Positions 38,491-48,320 of a DNA stretch of 64,000 nt are shown here, one piece after another. The notes under the pieces are model-generated. The model was not told where the DNA came from, ran no database searches, and saw only the letters and a list, made by a program, of their open reading frames with translations. The stretch's first letter is position 1. Each line of letters opens with the position of its first letter. The stretch comes from Roseinatronobacter ekhonensis (GTDB lineage: Bacteria > Pseudomonadota > Alphaproteobacteria > Rhodobacterales > Rhodobacteraceae): NCBI RefSeq assembly GCF_900499075.1, contig NZ_UIHC01000007.1, positions 62,001 through 126,000 on the forward strand, given 5' to 3'. The translations under genes were made by a program, and so were the position numbers.

Positions 38491-39464
38491 CGCGTCATGC
38501 CTTGCAACCACAGATCAAGCGCAGGGTCGCGACGTTCCTCTGCCTTGGCCTCGTCATAGTGGATCGGCGTGTCGGGGAAGGGCAGGTCGCGCATTACCTC
38601 TGGCCAGTCTTGGCGCGGCAGCGCCGATGGGTAGGACCAGTTGCCATACGCGATCATGTCCTGAAACTCGGCTGACAGGATATAGGCCATGAAATCGGTC
38701 GCCAGTTCCGGGTTTTCAGCGCCGGTCAGAATACCTGCCACTTCCGCCGTCAGATAATGGCCTTCGTCGAAAATGGCGGCGGCCTTGCTGTCGTCGTCCT
38801 CTGCCACGATGTGGTAGGCGGGCGAGGTGGCGTAGCTCAGCACCATGTCGGCCTCGCCCTCTGTGAACAGCCCATAAGCCTCGGACCATCCTGCCGTGAC
38901 GGTCACGGTCCGTTCGGACAGGGCCGCCCAGACATCGGCGGCGTCCTCGCCATAAAGCTGGTCGACCCATAGCAGCAGCGCCAACCCCGCGCCCGAAGAC
39001 CGCGGATCTTGCCAGACAAGCGAGATATCCTCACGCTCTATCAGTTCGGCAAAGCTGGTCGGCGGGTTCTCTACGCGGGTCTTGTCATAGACCCAGGCGT
39101 TATAACCCCAGTTGAAGGGCAGGAAGGTTTCGTCATCCCAGTCAATCGGCAGGGTCAGCGCGTCCAGCGGCTGGCCATGTGGTGCGAACAGGCCGGTGTC
39201 GCGGGCGCGCAGCGTGGTATCGGTGCTGAGCCCGATTACGACATCGCCTTCCAGCCGGTCCCCTTCCAGCATCAGGCGGGGAAGCACGTCGCCGGTGCGA
39301 AACTCCAGCGTGCAGGTGCCGCAGCGGGCCTCGAACCCGTCCTTTATGGCCGGGCCTGGCCCCCATTCGGACCCGAAATAATCTGGCGCAATCACGGTCA
39401 GCGTCTGGCTTTGGGCCATGCCGCCGGTTGTGATGAGTGCCGCCGCGAACAGGATTGGTTTCAT
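38487..39464 (-). CDS. thiB: Thiamine ABC transporter substrate-binding protein
   Basis: 325 residues. A signal peptide (MKPILFAAALITTGGMAQS) leads into LTVIAPDYFGSEWGPGPAIKDGFEARCGTCTLEF, and PFNWGYNAWVYDK, the ThiB core. It binds thiamine or its phosphates in the periplasm. ATG 39464, preceded by GAGAGAGAG, was preferred over ATG 39479. First gene of thiBPQ, 60 bases after the riboswitch aptamer. Confidence 0.93.
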   Translation of the reverse strand: MKPILFAAALITTGGMAQSQTLTVIAPDYFGSEWGPGPAIKDGFEARCGTCTLEFRTGDVLPRLMLEGDRLEGDVVIGLSTDTTLRARDTGLFAPHGQPLDALTLPIDWDDETFLPFNWGYNAWVYDKTRVENPPTSFAELIEREDISLVWQDPRSSGAGLALLLWVDQLYGEDAADVWAALSERTVTVTAGWSEAYGLFTEGEADMVLSYATSPAYHIVAEDDDSKAAAIFDEGHYLTAEVAGILTGAENPELATDFMAYILSAEFQDMIAYGNWSYPSALPRQDWPEVMRDLPFPDTPIHYDEAKAEERRDPALDLWLQGMTR

Positions 39465-39523
39465 CTCTCTCTCCATCATTTCACGACAGGCGGAGATGAG
39501 CGCGGGCGCGATGCGCCCTATCC

Positions 39524-39610
39524 CTTCCCTCCGCCGGTCCTAACCGGTTCAGGTTCAACGGGTTCATGCATGGTGCAAATCTCAGCCCTGTTTGGGGCAC
39601 CCCGAGGTGA
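39524..39610 (-). promoter_or_regulatory. TPP riboswitch upstream of thiBPQ
   Basis: On the minus strand the leader carries the THI-box elements in order: GGGGTGCCCC, GGGCTGAGATTTGCACC, ACCCGTTGAACCTGAACC and GGACCGGCGGAGGGAAGGG. CTGAGA is the pyrimidine-sensing loop and GAACCTGA the diphosphate side, both exact. A small hairpin GGGCGC-GAT-GCGCCC (39504-39518) lies between the aptamer and thiB and could be the expression platform. TPP binding should turn the transporter off. Confidence 0.93.
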
Positions 39611-39705
39611 GATGACAGGTAGCGCGAAAAACCGGCTGCGGCAAGGGCATGGCTTGAGCCTGCCGCCCCTGCCCGCTATTGCTGGCGCAAAGGAGTGCCC
39701 AGCCC

Positions 39706-40812
39706 ATGAGCTTCAACACATTCGGCCATCTGTTTCGCGTGACCACATGGGGCGAAAGCCATGGGCCTGCTTTGGGCGCGACGGTGGATGGCTGTCCGCC
39801 GGGCGTGGCGCTGGATGCGGGCATGATCCAGACATGGCTGGACAAGCGCAAGCCGGGGCAGAACCGGCACACCACGCAGCGGCGCGAACCCGACGAGGTC
39901 GAGATTCTGTCAGGGGTCTATGACGGGCAGACCACCGGCACGCCGATCCAGTTGATGATCCGAAATGTCGACCAGCGCAGCAAGGATTACGGCAATATCG
40001 CCGATACGTTCCGCCCCGGTCACGCCGACATCACATATTACCAGAAGTACGGGCTGCGCGATCCGCGCGGTGGCGGTCGGTCCTCTGCACGCGAAACGGC
40101 GGCGCGGGTGGCGGCGGGCGGTGTGGCGCGGGCGGTGCTGGGCCAGCTTTTGCCCGACCTGCATATTCTGGGTTACATGGTGCAGATGGGGCCGCACCAT
40201 ATTGACCGCGCGCGGTTCGATATGGACGAGATTGCGCGCAATCCGTTCTGGGTGCCCGATGCGCAGGCTGCCGAGGATTGGGCCAAGGTGCTGGACACCA
40301 TGCGCAGCGACCGCAATTCGGTGGGCGCAACAATCGAGGTGGTGGCAAAGGGTCTGCCCGCCGGAATTGGTGCGCCGATCTATGCCAAGCTCGACACGGA
40401 GCTTGCCGCCGCGATGATGTCGATCAACGCGGTCAAGGGGGTCGAGATTGGCGCGGGCATGGACGCAGCCGCCCTGACCGGCGTGGACAACGCCGATGAA
40501 ATCGACATGGGTGCGGAAGGGCCGGAATATCGCAGCAACAAGGCGGGTGGTATCTTGGGCGGCATTTCCACAGGTCAGGATGTGGTGGTGCGCTTTGCGG
40601 TCAAGCCGACCAGTTCCATCACCACCCCGCGCGAGTCGATCCTGCGCGACGGCAGCCCCAATAGCGTTGTGACAAAGGGTCGGCACGATCCATGTGTTGG
40701 AATACGCGCCGTCCCGGTGGCCGAAGCGATGATGGCCTGCGTGCTGCTGGATCAGGTCTTGATGCAGCGCGCCCAGACGGGTGTTGCGGGGCCGGTCGGG
40801 GTGATTGGTTGA
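39706..40812 (+). CDS. aroC: Chorismate synthase
   Basis: 368 residues. The last shikimate-pathway enzyme (reduced FMN-dependent), making chorismate from EPSP. Signatures: [20 protein letters not shown] at the start with the catalytic His, [15 protein letters not shown], and [18 protein letters not shown] 39706 (AAGGAG ten bases upstream) gives the standard start; nine upstream codons were dropped. It converges on pheA, which uses the chorismate-derived prephenate. Confidence 0.97.
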   Translation: MSFNTFGHLFRVTTWGESHGPALGATVDGCPPGVALDAGMIQTWLDKRKPGQNRHTTQRREPDEVEILSGVYDGQTTGTPIQLMIRNVDQRSKDYGNIADTFRPGHADITYYQKYGLRDPRGGGRSSARETAARVAAGGVARAVLGQLLPDLHILGYMVQMGPHHIDRARFDMDEIARNPFWVPDAQAAEDWAKVLDTMRSDRNSVGATIEVVAKGLPAGIGAPIYAKLDTELAAAMMSINAVKGVEIGAGMDAAALTGVDNADEIDMGAEGPEYRSNKAGGILGGISTGQDVVVRFAVKPTSSITTPRESILRDGSPNSVVTKGRHDPCVGIRAVPVAEAMMACVLLDQVLMQRAQTGVAGPVGVIG

Positions 40813-40824
40813 GGCGACTTTCGG

Positions 40825-40911
40825 CCGCGCCCCGGACGTGATCCGGGGCCTCTTCCTTTACCCTTTGCGGCCAAATTAACCCAGAGGCCCCGGATCACGT
40901 CCGGGGCGCGG
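40825..40911. repeat. Long inverted repeat between aroC and pheA (REP-like)
   Basis: Two perfect 29-base arms, 40825-40853 and 40883-40911, surround a 29-base spacer. Each arm holds its own palindrome CCCCGGA-CGTGA-TCCGGGG. CCCCGGATCACGTCCGGGG-type units are frequent intergenic repeats in Rhodobacteraceae. Placed between two convergent genes, the transcript on either strand would fold into a long hairpin, so it probably acts as a bidirectional terminator or mRNA stabiliser. Confidence 0.8.
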
Positions 40912-40916
40912 CGGCA

Positions 40917-41750
40917 CTACCGCCGTGCCGGGTCTGCCGGATAGGTGCCCAGAATGTTCAGATAGGACGTGAAGTAGCGCAATTCATCCAGCGCCAGCGC
41001 GACATTGGGATCATCAGGGTGGCCCTCGATCTCGGCAAAGAACTGGGTCGCGGTGAATGAGCCGTTCACCATATAGCTTTCCAGCTTGACCATGTTCACG
41101 CTATTCGTGGCAAACCCGCCCATCGCCTTGTACAGCGCAGCCGGTATGTTGCGCACACGGAACAGAAAACTGGTCATCATTCCATGTTCGCCGCGCCGTG
41201 TCAGGTCGGGCTGGGCCGCCATGATCAAAAAGCGGGTGGTGTTGTCGGGCCGGTCTTCGATTTGCGCGGCCAGAACCTGTAGCCCGTAAATCTGCGCAGC
41301 CATCTCGCTGGCCAGCGCGGCATGCGTTGGATCGGCGCGTTCGGCCACTTCGCGTGCGGCGCGCGCGTTGTCGCTGCTGACCACGCCGCGAATACCGTGC
41401 TTGCGCAAAAAGGTGGAACATTGCGGCAGGATCACCGGGTGGCCATGCGCCTCTGCCACGCCGTCGAGCGTGGCGCCGGGCAACCCGAGAAGGTTGACAT
41501 GCACGCGCACAAAGGCTTCGGCCACGATATGCAGCCCGCTTTCCGGCAGCAGCGAATGCACATCGGCCACGCGGCCATAGATCGAGTTTTCGACCGCCAC
41601 CATCGCCAGATCAGCCGCGCCATCGCGGACGGCTGCCATCGTGTCATGGAATGTCGCGCAGGGCAGAGGGGTATATTCGGGCCGCGTGTCGGCACAGGCC
41701 TGATGGCCATAGGCGCCCAACTCTCCTTGAAAAGCGATTTTGGCAGTCAT
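40917..41750 (-). CDS. pheA: Prephenate dehydratase
   Basis: 277 residues, monofunctional. The catalytic domain begins IAFQGELGAYGHQAC and carries NTTRFLIM with the essential Thr-Arg-Phe; the C-terminal ACT domain (TSFLFRVRNIPAALYKAMGGF, KLESYMVNGSF) binds phenylalanine for feedback control. No chorismate mutase domain is fused. The frame remains open far upstream, but that part lies across the divergent cytochrome gene. The 120-base gap to it holds a small CGCCC-AAAA-GGGCG hairpin (41775-41788). Confidence 0.95.
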   Translation of the reverse strand: MTAKIAFQGELGAYGHQACADTRPEYTPLPCATFHDTMAAVRDGAADLAMVAVENSIYGRVADVHSLLPESGLHIVAEAFVRVHVNLLGLPGATLDGVAEAHGHPVILPQCSTFLRKHGIRGVVSSDNARAAREVAERADPTHAALASEMAAQIYGLQVLAAQIEDRPDNTTRFLIMAAQPDLTRRGEHGMMTSFLFRVRNIPAALYKAMGGFATNSVNMVKLESYMVNGSFTATQFFAEIEGHPDDPNVALALDELRYFTSYLNILGTYPADPARR

Positions 41751-41870
41751 GTTTACGCTCTCACCCCTCAAATTCGCCCAAAAGGGCGTTTCGTCGCGGT
41801 AACTACCGCTTGAAACCGGGCATGGGAAGCGGATACATACGCTCAAATTCTCTGGCTGAGGGACTGCGCT

Positions 41871-42377
41871 ATGTTCGACACGATGGTCATTACCAAAACT
41901 GTAGCAGCGTTTTGTGGCGCTTTGCTTGTGTTCCTGTTGGGGAACTGGGCGGCGAGCGCGCTGTATGTGTCGCAAAATGCCGATGCACCGCAAGCCTATG
42001 CCATCGACACCGGCGAGGAAGATGCCGATGCGGAGCCAGAGGTCGAGCTGACATTTGAAGAAGCGTTTGAGGTTGCCGATGCAGATGCCGGGTCGCGCGT
42101 CTGGTCGCAATGCCGCGCCTGCCACCAGCTTGAGGCAGGCAATAACGGCGTTGGCCCCTATCTGCACGGCGTGGTGGACCGTCCCATCGGTGCGGCTGAC
42201 GGTTTCAACTATTCCGGCGCACTGGCGCAGGTGGGCGAGGTCTGGTCGCCGGCAAATCTGAACACCTTTATCGCTAACCCGGCTGGTTCGGCAGAGGGCA
42301 CGTCGATGAGCTTTCGCGGGATCTCTGACGTGCAGGACCGCGCGAACCTGATCGCCTACATCCAAAGCCAAAGCTGA
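41871..42377 (+). CDS. Membrane-anchored cytochrome c (cytochrome cy / c552 type)
   Basis: 168 residues. An uncleaved N-terminal helix (FCGALLVFLLGNWAASALYV) anchors it, followed by an acidic linker (GEEDADAEPEVELTFEE) and a class I cytochrome c domain with heme motif CRACH at 81-85 and the distal Met in TSMSF. It matches CycY/CycM of Rhodobacter and Paracoccus, which shuttle electrons from bc1 to the cbb3 or aa3 oxidase. petABC lies 18 kb away in this window. Confidence 0.92.
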   Translation: MFDTMVITKTVAAFCGALLVFLLGNWAASALYVSQNADAPQAYAIDTGEEDADAEPEVELTFEEAFEVADADAGSRVWSQCRACHQLEAGNNGVGPYLHGVVDRPIGAADGFNYSGALAQVGEVWSPANLNTFIANPAGSAEGTSMSFRGISDVQDRANLIAYIQSQS

Positions 42378-42397
42378 TCACACATCGCTTTGTAGCC

Positions 42398-42438
42398 TGT
42401 CGGGCCGTCCGTTTCTGCGGGCGGCCTGTTTGCTTTTT
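42398..42438 (+). terminator. Probable terminator after the cytochrome cy gene
   Basis: GGGCCGTCCG and CGGGCGGCC pair with one G-U across TTTCTG, and TGTTTGCTTTTTGG follows. The rest of 42439-42567 contains no gene and must hold the promoter of the peptide transporter operon; a clear AGGAGG lies before its first gene. Confidence 0.6.
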
Positions 42439-42567
42439 GGCAAATCCGATCAAAATAGCTTGTGAAGGCCCGTAAAATGCCGCGCGCTTGTCGACAGGCG
42501 GGGGGAAACACTAAATACTGACCGACAGGCCCGCGCCAGACGGGACCATTGCAGGAGGAGTTGCCAG

Positions 42568-44457
42568 ATGTTCCAACGCATTACCCGCGCCACCGCGTTC
42601 GCGCTTGCGCTTGGCGCCGCCCCGATAGCCGCGCAAGAAACCGAGATTATTCGCGCGCATGGCTATTCTTTCTATGGCGACCTGAGCTACCCCGCCGATT
42701 TTGCCCATTTCAATTATGTGAACCCCGATGCGCCAAAAGGCGGCACGATTGCCCTGTCGGCCCAAGGCACGTTCGATTCGATGAATCCGTTCACGCGCAA
42801 GGGCCGTGCCGGGGCGCTGTCATCCTCTATGTATGAAAGCTTGCTGGAAACATCCGAACCCATGGGCGGCGGGCTGGCGCCTGCGGATGCGTATGGTGAG
42901 TATTACGGCTTGCTGGCGCATACGGTCGAATATCCGGCCAGCAAGGAATGGGTCATCTTCCACATGCGGCCAGAGGCGCGGTTTTCCGATGGAACGCCCG
43001 TGACTGCGCATGATGTCGCATTCAGCCATAATCTGTTCATCGAGCAAGGGCTGCCGTCCTATAGCCAAGCCGTCAGCCAGCGCGTGCTGAACGTAGAGGT
43101 GCTGGACGATCACCGCGTGAAATTCACCTTCGCGGACGAGATTTCGCGCCGCTCGCTGATTGATCAGGTCGCCAGCACGCCGGTCTTTTCCAAGGCTTGG
43201 TACGAGGAAACCGGGTCGCGGCTGGACGAATCGCGCATGGACATCTCTCCGGGGTCGGGCCCTTACATGCTGGACGGCTTCGAGGTGAACCGCTCTATTA
43301 CCTACAAGCGCAACCCTGACTATTGGGGCGCCGACCTGCCCAACAATGTCGGACGGCATAATTTCGATGAAATCCGCATCGAGTATTTCGCCGATGGTGC
43401 GGCCGCGTTCGAGGGGTTCAAGAGCGGTATCTACACGTTCCGCGCCGAGAATAACTCGCGCCAATGGGCGACGGGCTATGATTTTCCGGCCGTGGATGAT
43501 GGGTATGTCGTTCGCGACGAACTGCCCACCGGTCTTGCCCCCACGCCAACCGGGTTCGTCTTCAACCTTGGCCGCGAGATTTTCCAAGATCCGCGCGTGC
43601 GCGAAGCGATCTCGCTGGCTTTCAACTTTGAATGGACGAACGAGACGTTGCAATACGGCTTGTTCGAGCCGCGCGCGTCCTACACCCAAGGCACGCGCTT
43701 GCAAGCCGAGGGTCCACCCAAGGGGTTGGAACTGGCATTGCTGGAGAGTTTGGGCGACCTGGTGCCGCCCGCGATGCTGACAGAGCCCGCCCGCATGCCG
43801 CACACCTCCAGTGCCGAGCGGTTGGCTGATCGTCGCAACATCCGCCGCGCCAAGGGCCTGCTGGAAGACGCGGGTTGGGCCGTGGATGACAGCGGCGCGC
43901 TGCGCAATGCGGCGGGCGAGCAGATGGTGATCGAAATCCCCGTATCTAGCGCCGGATCGGCGACAATGGATTCGATTGTCGAAACCTTTACCCAGAACCT
44001 TGGGCTGTTGGGGATTGATGCGCAGTTCCAGCGCATTGACGCGGCCCAGCACACCGACCGCCGCCGCAATCGCGACTATGATATGATCTTCGACCAGTAT
44101 GGCGCGTTCATGGACACCGGCACGGGCCTGAACCAACGCTACGGGTCGGAAACCGCCGAGTTCAGTCTGTTCAACCCCGCAGGGCTGGCCAGCCCGCTGG
44201 TGGATGCGATCATCGACGCCTCGTTGAATGCGCCCACGCCGGAAGAGCGTGACGCGGCCCTCATGGCACTGGACCGCGCGTTGCGGCATGAACTGATTAT
44301 GGTGCCCGCTTGGTATAACGATACCGTCTGGGTCGCCTATTGGGACATGTTCAAACACCCCGAAACCATTCCGCCCTTCTCGACCGGGCAAATGGACTTC
44401 TGGTGGTACGACGCCGACCGCGCCGCCGAATTGCGCGCCGCTGGCGCGCTGAGGTAA
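42568..44457 (+). CDS. yejA: Peptide ABC transporter substrate-binding protein, YejA type
   Basis: 629 residues, SBP family 5. The signal peptide (ITRATAFALALGAAPIAAQ) precedes HGYSFYGDLSYPADFAHFNYVNPDAPKGG, a YejA hallmark, and WVIFHMRPEARFSDGTPVTAHDV. It is longer than typical DppA (~535), as YejA is. It delivers oligopeptides to YejBEF. First gene of yejABEF with 3-base spacings; strong RBS AGGAGGAG. Confidence 0.92.
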   Translation: MFQRITRATAFALALGAAPIAAQETEIIRAHGYSFYGDLSYPADFAHFNYVNPDAPKGGTIALSAQGTFDSMNPFTRKGRAGALSSSMYESLLETSEPMGGGLAPADAYGEYYGLLAHTVEYPASKEWVIFHMRPEARFSDGTPVTAHDVAFSHNLFIEQGLPSYSQAVSQRVLNVEVLDDHRVKFTFADEISRRSLIDQVASTPVFSKAWYEETGSRLDESRMDISPGSGPYMLDGFEVNRSITYKRNPDYWGADLPNNVGRHNFDEIRIEYFADGAAAFEGFKSGIYTFRAENNSRQWATGYDFPAVDDGYVVRDELPTGLAPTPTGFVFNLGREIFQDPRVREAISLAFNFEWTNETLQYGLFEPRASYTQGTRLQAEGPPKGLELALLESLGDLVPPAMLTEPARMPHTSSAERLADRRNIRRAKGLLEDAGWAVDDSGALRNAAGEQMVIEIPVSSAGSATMDSIVETFTQNLGLLGIDAQFQRIDAAQHTDRRRNRDYDMIFDQYGAFMDTGTGLNQRYGSETAEFSLFNPAGLASPLVDAIIDASLNAPTPEERDAALMALDRALRHELIMVPAWYNDTVWVAYWDMFKHPETIPPFSTGQMDFWWYDADRAAELRAAGALR

Positions 44458-44460
44458 TCC

Positions 44461-45549
44461 ATGGGCGCCTATATCGCGCGACGTTTGCTGTTGATCATTC
44501 CCACGCTTCTGGGCGTGATGATGATCAATTTCTTTCTGGTGCAATTCGTGCCCGGCGGCCCTATCGAACAGGTCATCGCCCGGATGGAAGGTCAGGGCAA
44601 CGTGTTCGGCGCTTTCGACGGGGCCGGGGCCGATGTGAACGCGGGCGCGGTGGAAAACGAACGCTACCAAGGCGCGCGCGGCCTGCCGCCCGAATTCATC
44701 GAGCAGTTGGAGCGCGAATTCGGGTTCGACAAACCGCCGCTGGAACGCTTTGCGCATATGATCTGGAATTACATGCGGTTCGACTTCGGCGAGAGCTATT
44801 TCCGGTCCATTTCCGTGGTCGATCTGGTGGCCGAAAAGCTGCCCGTTTCGATCTCATTGGGGCTGTGGTCCACGCTGATCGCCTATGCCGTGTCCATCCC
44901 ATTGGGCATACGCAAGGCCACGCGCGACGGCACGCGGTTCGACACGTTCACATCGGGGCTGATTATCGTGGCCTATGCGATCCCCGGCTTTTTGTTCGCA
45001 ATCCTGCTTCTGGTGCTGTTCGCGGGCGGGTCGTATTACCAGATATTCCCGGCGCGGGGACTCACCTCTCCGCAAGAGGTGTGGGACACGCTGTCCCCCG
45101 TCGGCAAAGTGCTGGACTACCTGTGGCATATCACGTTGCCGGTCATCGCCTCGACCATTTCGGCCTTTGCCACGCTGACGCTGCTGACGAAAAACTCGTT
45201 CCTCGACGAGATACGAAAGCAATACGTCATGACCGCACGCGCCAAGGGGTTGATGGAAAACCGCGTCCTGTATGGCCATGTGTTCCGCAACGCCATGCTG
45301 ATCGTGATCGCGGGCTTTCCGGCGGTGTTCGTCGGCGTGTTTTTCGGCGGGTCGCTGATTATTGAAACGATCTTCTCGCTCGACGGTCTGGGTCGTCTGG
45401 GGTTCGAGGCCGTGGTCGCCCGTGATTACCCCGTAATGTTCGGCACCTTGTTCGTGTTCAGCTTGCTTGGGCTGGTCGTCGGGCTGATTTCGGACCTGAT
45501 GTATGTCTGGATCGATCCGCGCATTGATTTCGAGTCGCGAGAGACCTGA
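44461..45549 (+). CDS. yejB: Peptide ABC transporter permease, YejB type
   Basis: 362 residues. N-terminal helix ([27 protein letters not shown]), the long periplasmic insertion ([14 protein letters not shown]...) distinctive of YejB, and the EAA loop [21 protein letters not shown]. About six transmembrane segments. Confidence 0.93.
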   Translation: MGAYIARRLLLIIPTLLGVMMINFFLVQFVPGGPIEQVIARMEGQGNVFGAFDGAGADVNAGAVENERYQGARGLPPEFIEQLEREFGFDKPPLERFAHMIWNYMRFDFGESYFRSISVVDLVAEKLPVSISLGLWSTLIAYAVSIPLGIRKATRDGTRFDTFTSGLIIVAYAIPGFLFAILLLVLFAGGSYYQIFPARGLTSPQEVWDTLSPVGKVLDYLWHITLPVIASTISAFATLTLLTKNSFLDEIRKQYVMTARAKGLMENRVLYGHVFRNAMLIVIAGFPAVFVGVFFGGSLIIETIFSLDGLGRLGFEAVVARDYPVMFGTLFVFSLLGLVVGLISDLMYVWIDPRIDFESRET

Positions 45550-45552
45550 GCC

Positions 45553-46710
45553 ATGGACCAGACCAATTTCCTGCCAGACTCTGTCAAGCCATCAAAAAGC
45601 CGATTTGCGCTATCGGCCCTGAACCAGCGGCGCTGGGGCAATTTCCGCGCCAACCGCCGCGCGTTCTGGTCGTTGGTTATTCTGGGCACGCTGTACTTCG
45701 TGTCGCTCTTTGCGGAATTCATCGCCAATGATCGGCCCATCGTTATCAATTACCAAGGGGCCTACTACTTCCCGATTGGAAATTTCTATTCCGAAACCAC
45801 CTTCGGCGGCGATTTTCGCACCGAAGCGCAATACACCGACCCCGTGGTCCAGTGCCTGATCCGCGCGGGCGGGTCCGAGTTTTGCTTTGACGATCCGGCA
45901 GAGGCCACGGCCCAAGCTGCCACGGGCATTGTGGACGGGGCAGAGATCACCCAGGGCTGGATGATCTGGCCCCCCATCCCCTACAGCTACAACACGGTCA
46001 ACGATATCGGCCGCGCCGCCCCCTCGCCGCCCGATGGCGAGCATTTGCTGGGCACGGATGATACCGCGCGCGACGTGTTGGCGCGGGTGATCTACGGCTT
46101 CCGCCTGTCGATCAGCTTTGCCATCGTGGTGACGGTGCTCAGCTCTGTCATCGGTGTGGCAGCGGGCGCGGTGCAGGGCTATTTCGGCGGGGTGTTGGAC
46201 CTGCTGTTCCAGCGCGTGATCGAGTTGTGGAATTCGGTTCCGTCCATCTACATCATCATCATCATTTCCAGCATGGTGGCGATGAATTTCTGGCTGCTGG
46301 TCTTCCTGATGACATTGTTCGGCTGGACCGGCCTTGTCGGCGTGGTGCGCGCCGAATTCCTGCGCGCGCGCAATTACGAATATGTGCGCGCGGCCAAGGC
46401 GTTGGGCGTGTCGAACACCAAGATCATGTTCCGCCATGTGCTGCCCAATGCCATGGTGGCCACGCTGACCTTTCTGCCCTTCATCATCACCGGCGTGATC
46501 GGGTCACTGGCCGCGCTTGATTTCCTGGGCTTCGGCCTGCCATCTTCCGCGCCCTCGCTTGGCGAGTTGACCTTGCAGGCCAAGAACAACCTGCAAGCGC
46601 CGTGGCTTGGTTTTTCAGCGTTTTTCACTTTCGCGATCATGCTGTCGCTTCTGGTCTTCATCTTTGAAGGGGTGCGCGATGCGTTCGACCCCAGAAAGAC
46701 GTTCCGATGA
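45553..46710 (+). CDS. yejE: Peptide ABC transporter permease, YejE type
   Basis: 385 residues. The N-terminal RRWGNFRANRRAFWSLVIL is the OppC_N region, followed by a large periplasmic domain and TM core with EAA loop AAKALGVSNTKIMFRHVLPNAM. DEHLLGTDDTARDVLARVIYG matches YejE/DppC. The last four bases overlap yejF (ATGA). Confidence 0.94.
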   Translation: MDQTNFLPDSVKPSKSRFALSALNQRRWGNFRANRRAFWSLVILGTLYFVSLFAEFIANDRPIVINYQGAYYFPIGNFYSETTFGGDFRTEAQYTDPVVQCLIRAGGSEFCFDDPAEATAQAATGIVDGAEITQGWMIWPPIPYSYNTVNDIGRAAPSPPDGEHLLGTDDTARDVLARVIYGFRLSISFAIVVTVLSSVIGVAAGAVQGYFGGVLDLLFQRVIELWNSVPSIYIIIIISSMVAMNFWLLVFLMTLFGWTGLVGVVRAEFLRARNYEYVRAAKALGVSNTKIMFRHVLPNAMVATLTFLPFIITGVIGSLAALDFLGFGLPSSAPSLGELTLQAKNNLQAPWLGFSAFFTFAIMLSLLVFIFEGVRDAFDPRKTFR

Positions 46711-48308
46711 CCCTGCTGAACGTCACCGACCTGAACGTGACCTTTACCCAAGACGGCCAGCCCGTGCGCGCGGTGCGCGGCGTGTCTTTCCATGTGGAAA
46801 AGGGTGAAACCGTGGCGCTTGTGGGCGAATCAGGGTCTGGCAAATCTGTCAGCGCGCTGTCTTGCGTCGGGCTGTTGCCCGATGCGGCGCAAGTGTCGGG
46901 GTCCGTGACCTTCAAGGGCAATGAACTGATCGGCGCGTCAGACGCCCAGTTGCGGCAGGTGCGCGGCAATGACATCAGCTTCATCTTCCAAGAGCCGATG
47001 ACCTCGCTGAACCCGCTGCATACCATCGAAAAGCAAATCGCAGAGAGCTTGTCCTTGCATCAGGGGCTGTCGGGGACTGTCGCCCGCGCCCGTGTGCTGG
47101 ACTTGCTGAACACGGTCGGTATTCGCGATGCCGAAACCCGTATGTCGGCCTATCCGCACCAGTTGTCAGGCGGGCAGCGTCAGCGCGTTATGATCGCCAT
47201 GGCGCTGGCAAATGGCCCCGAACTGCTGGTCGCGGATGAACCGACGACGGCGCTGGATGTCACCATTCAGGCGCAAATTCTGGAACTGCTGGTCGATCTG
47301 AAACGCGCCGAGGGGATGAGCCTGCTTTTCATCACCCATGATCTGAATATCGTGCGCCGGTTTGCCGACCGCGTGTGCGTCATGCAGGCAGGCGAGATTG
47401 TCGAACAAGGCCCGACCGGGCAGATTTTCGATGCGCCGCAACACCCCTACACCCGTAAACTGCTTGCGGCGGAACAGGCCGGTCAGCCCGCGCCTGTGCC
47501 CGATGGCGCGCAAGAAGTGCTGCGCACCGACAGCCTGCGCATCTGGTTCCCCATCCAGCGCGGGTTCCTGCGCCGCACCGTGGGACATGTAAAGGCCGTG
47601 AACGGCGCCAGCCTGTCCTTGCACTCGGGCGAAACGCTGGGCGTTGTGGGCGAATCCGGCTCGGGCAAGACGACGCTCGCGCTTGCGATCTTGCGGCTCA
47701 TCTCGTCCGAGGGGCCGATCTGGTTCAACGGGGCCGATATTCAGGGCCGTAAATCGACCGAGTTGCGGGCGCTGCGCCGTGATGTACAGATCGTGTTCCA
47801 AGACCCGTTCGGCAGCCTTAGCCCGCGTATGACCGTGGCCCAGATCATTGCTGAAGGGTTGGGGGTGCACGGCATCCCGACAGGCCAGTTGGAAAAAGAG
47901 CTGGTGGCAGAGATCATGACAGAGGTGGGGCTGGACCCCTCCACAATGGAGCGCTACCCGCACGAATTTTCCGGTGGACAGCGCCAGCGCATTGCCATTG
48001 CGCGCGCCATGATCCTGCGGCCCAAGTTGTTGGTGCTGGACGAGCCGACCTCTGCGCTGGACATGACCGTGCAGGTGCAGATTGTCGAATTGCTGCGCGA
48101 GTTGCAGCGCCGCCACGGGCTGGCCTACCTGTTCATCAGCCACGACTTGCGCGTGGTGCGCGCTTTGTCGCACAAGGTGGTGGTGATGAAGCAGGGTGAC
48201 GTGGTCGAAACCGGGCCAGTGGACCAGGTGTTCGACACCCCAAGCCATCCGTACACGCGCGCGCTGCTGTCGGCGGCGTTCGACATGACGGCAATTGGCG
48301 CGGACTAA
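46707..48308 (+). CDS. yejF: Peptide ABC transporter ATP-binding protein, YejF type (double NBD)
   Basis: 533 residues with two complete nucleotide-binding domains. NBD1: Walker A GESGSGKS, signature LSGGQRQR, Walker B LLVADEP. NBD2: Walker A GESGSGKTT, signature FSGGQRQR, Walker B LLVLDEP. Each is followed by the oligopeptide C-terminal motif (HPYTRKLLAAE, HPYTRALLSAA). The fused form is typical of YejF. Confidence 0.95.
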   Translation: MTLLNVTDLNVTFTQDGQPVRAVRGVSFHVEKGETVALVGESGSGKSVSALSCVGLLPDAAQVSGSVTFKGNELIGASDAQLRQVRGNDISFIFQEPMTSLNPLHTIEKQIAESLSLHQGLSGTVARARVLDLLNTVGIRDAETRMSAYPHQLSGGQRQRVMIAMALANGPELLVADEPTTALDVTIQAQILELLVDLKRAEGMSLLFITHDLNIVRRFADRVCVMQAGEIVEQGPTGQIFDAPQHPYTRKLLAAEQAGQPAPVPDGAQEVLRTDSLRIWFPIQRGFLRRTVGHVKAVNGASLSLHSGETLGVVGESGSGKTTLALAILRLISSEGPIWFNGADIQGRKSTELRALRRDVQIVFQDPFGSLSPRMTVAQIIAEGLGVHGIPTGQLEKELVAEIMTEVGLDPSTMERYPHEFSGGQRQRIAIARAMILRPKLLVLDEPTSALDMTVQVQIVELLRELQRRHGLAYLFISHDLRVVRALSHKVVVMKQGDVVETGPVDQVFDTPSHPYTRALLSAAFDMTAIGAD

Positions 48309-48320
48309 GGGGGCGGGCGC

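Noticed and set aside
36258-39464. Iron(III) ABC transporter as an alternative for thiBPQ
   Set aside because: The upstream TPP riboswitch decides for thiamine.
41775-41788. CGCCC-AAAA-GGGCG hairpin in the pheA/cytochrome gap as a phenylalanine attenuator
   Set aside because: No leader peptide with Phe codons was seen; the hairpin is short.
42820-44757. Long open frame antisense to yejA
   Set aside because: Shadow of yejA; no family match and no start signal.
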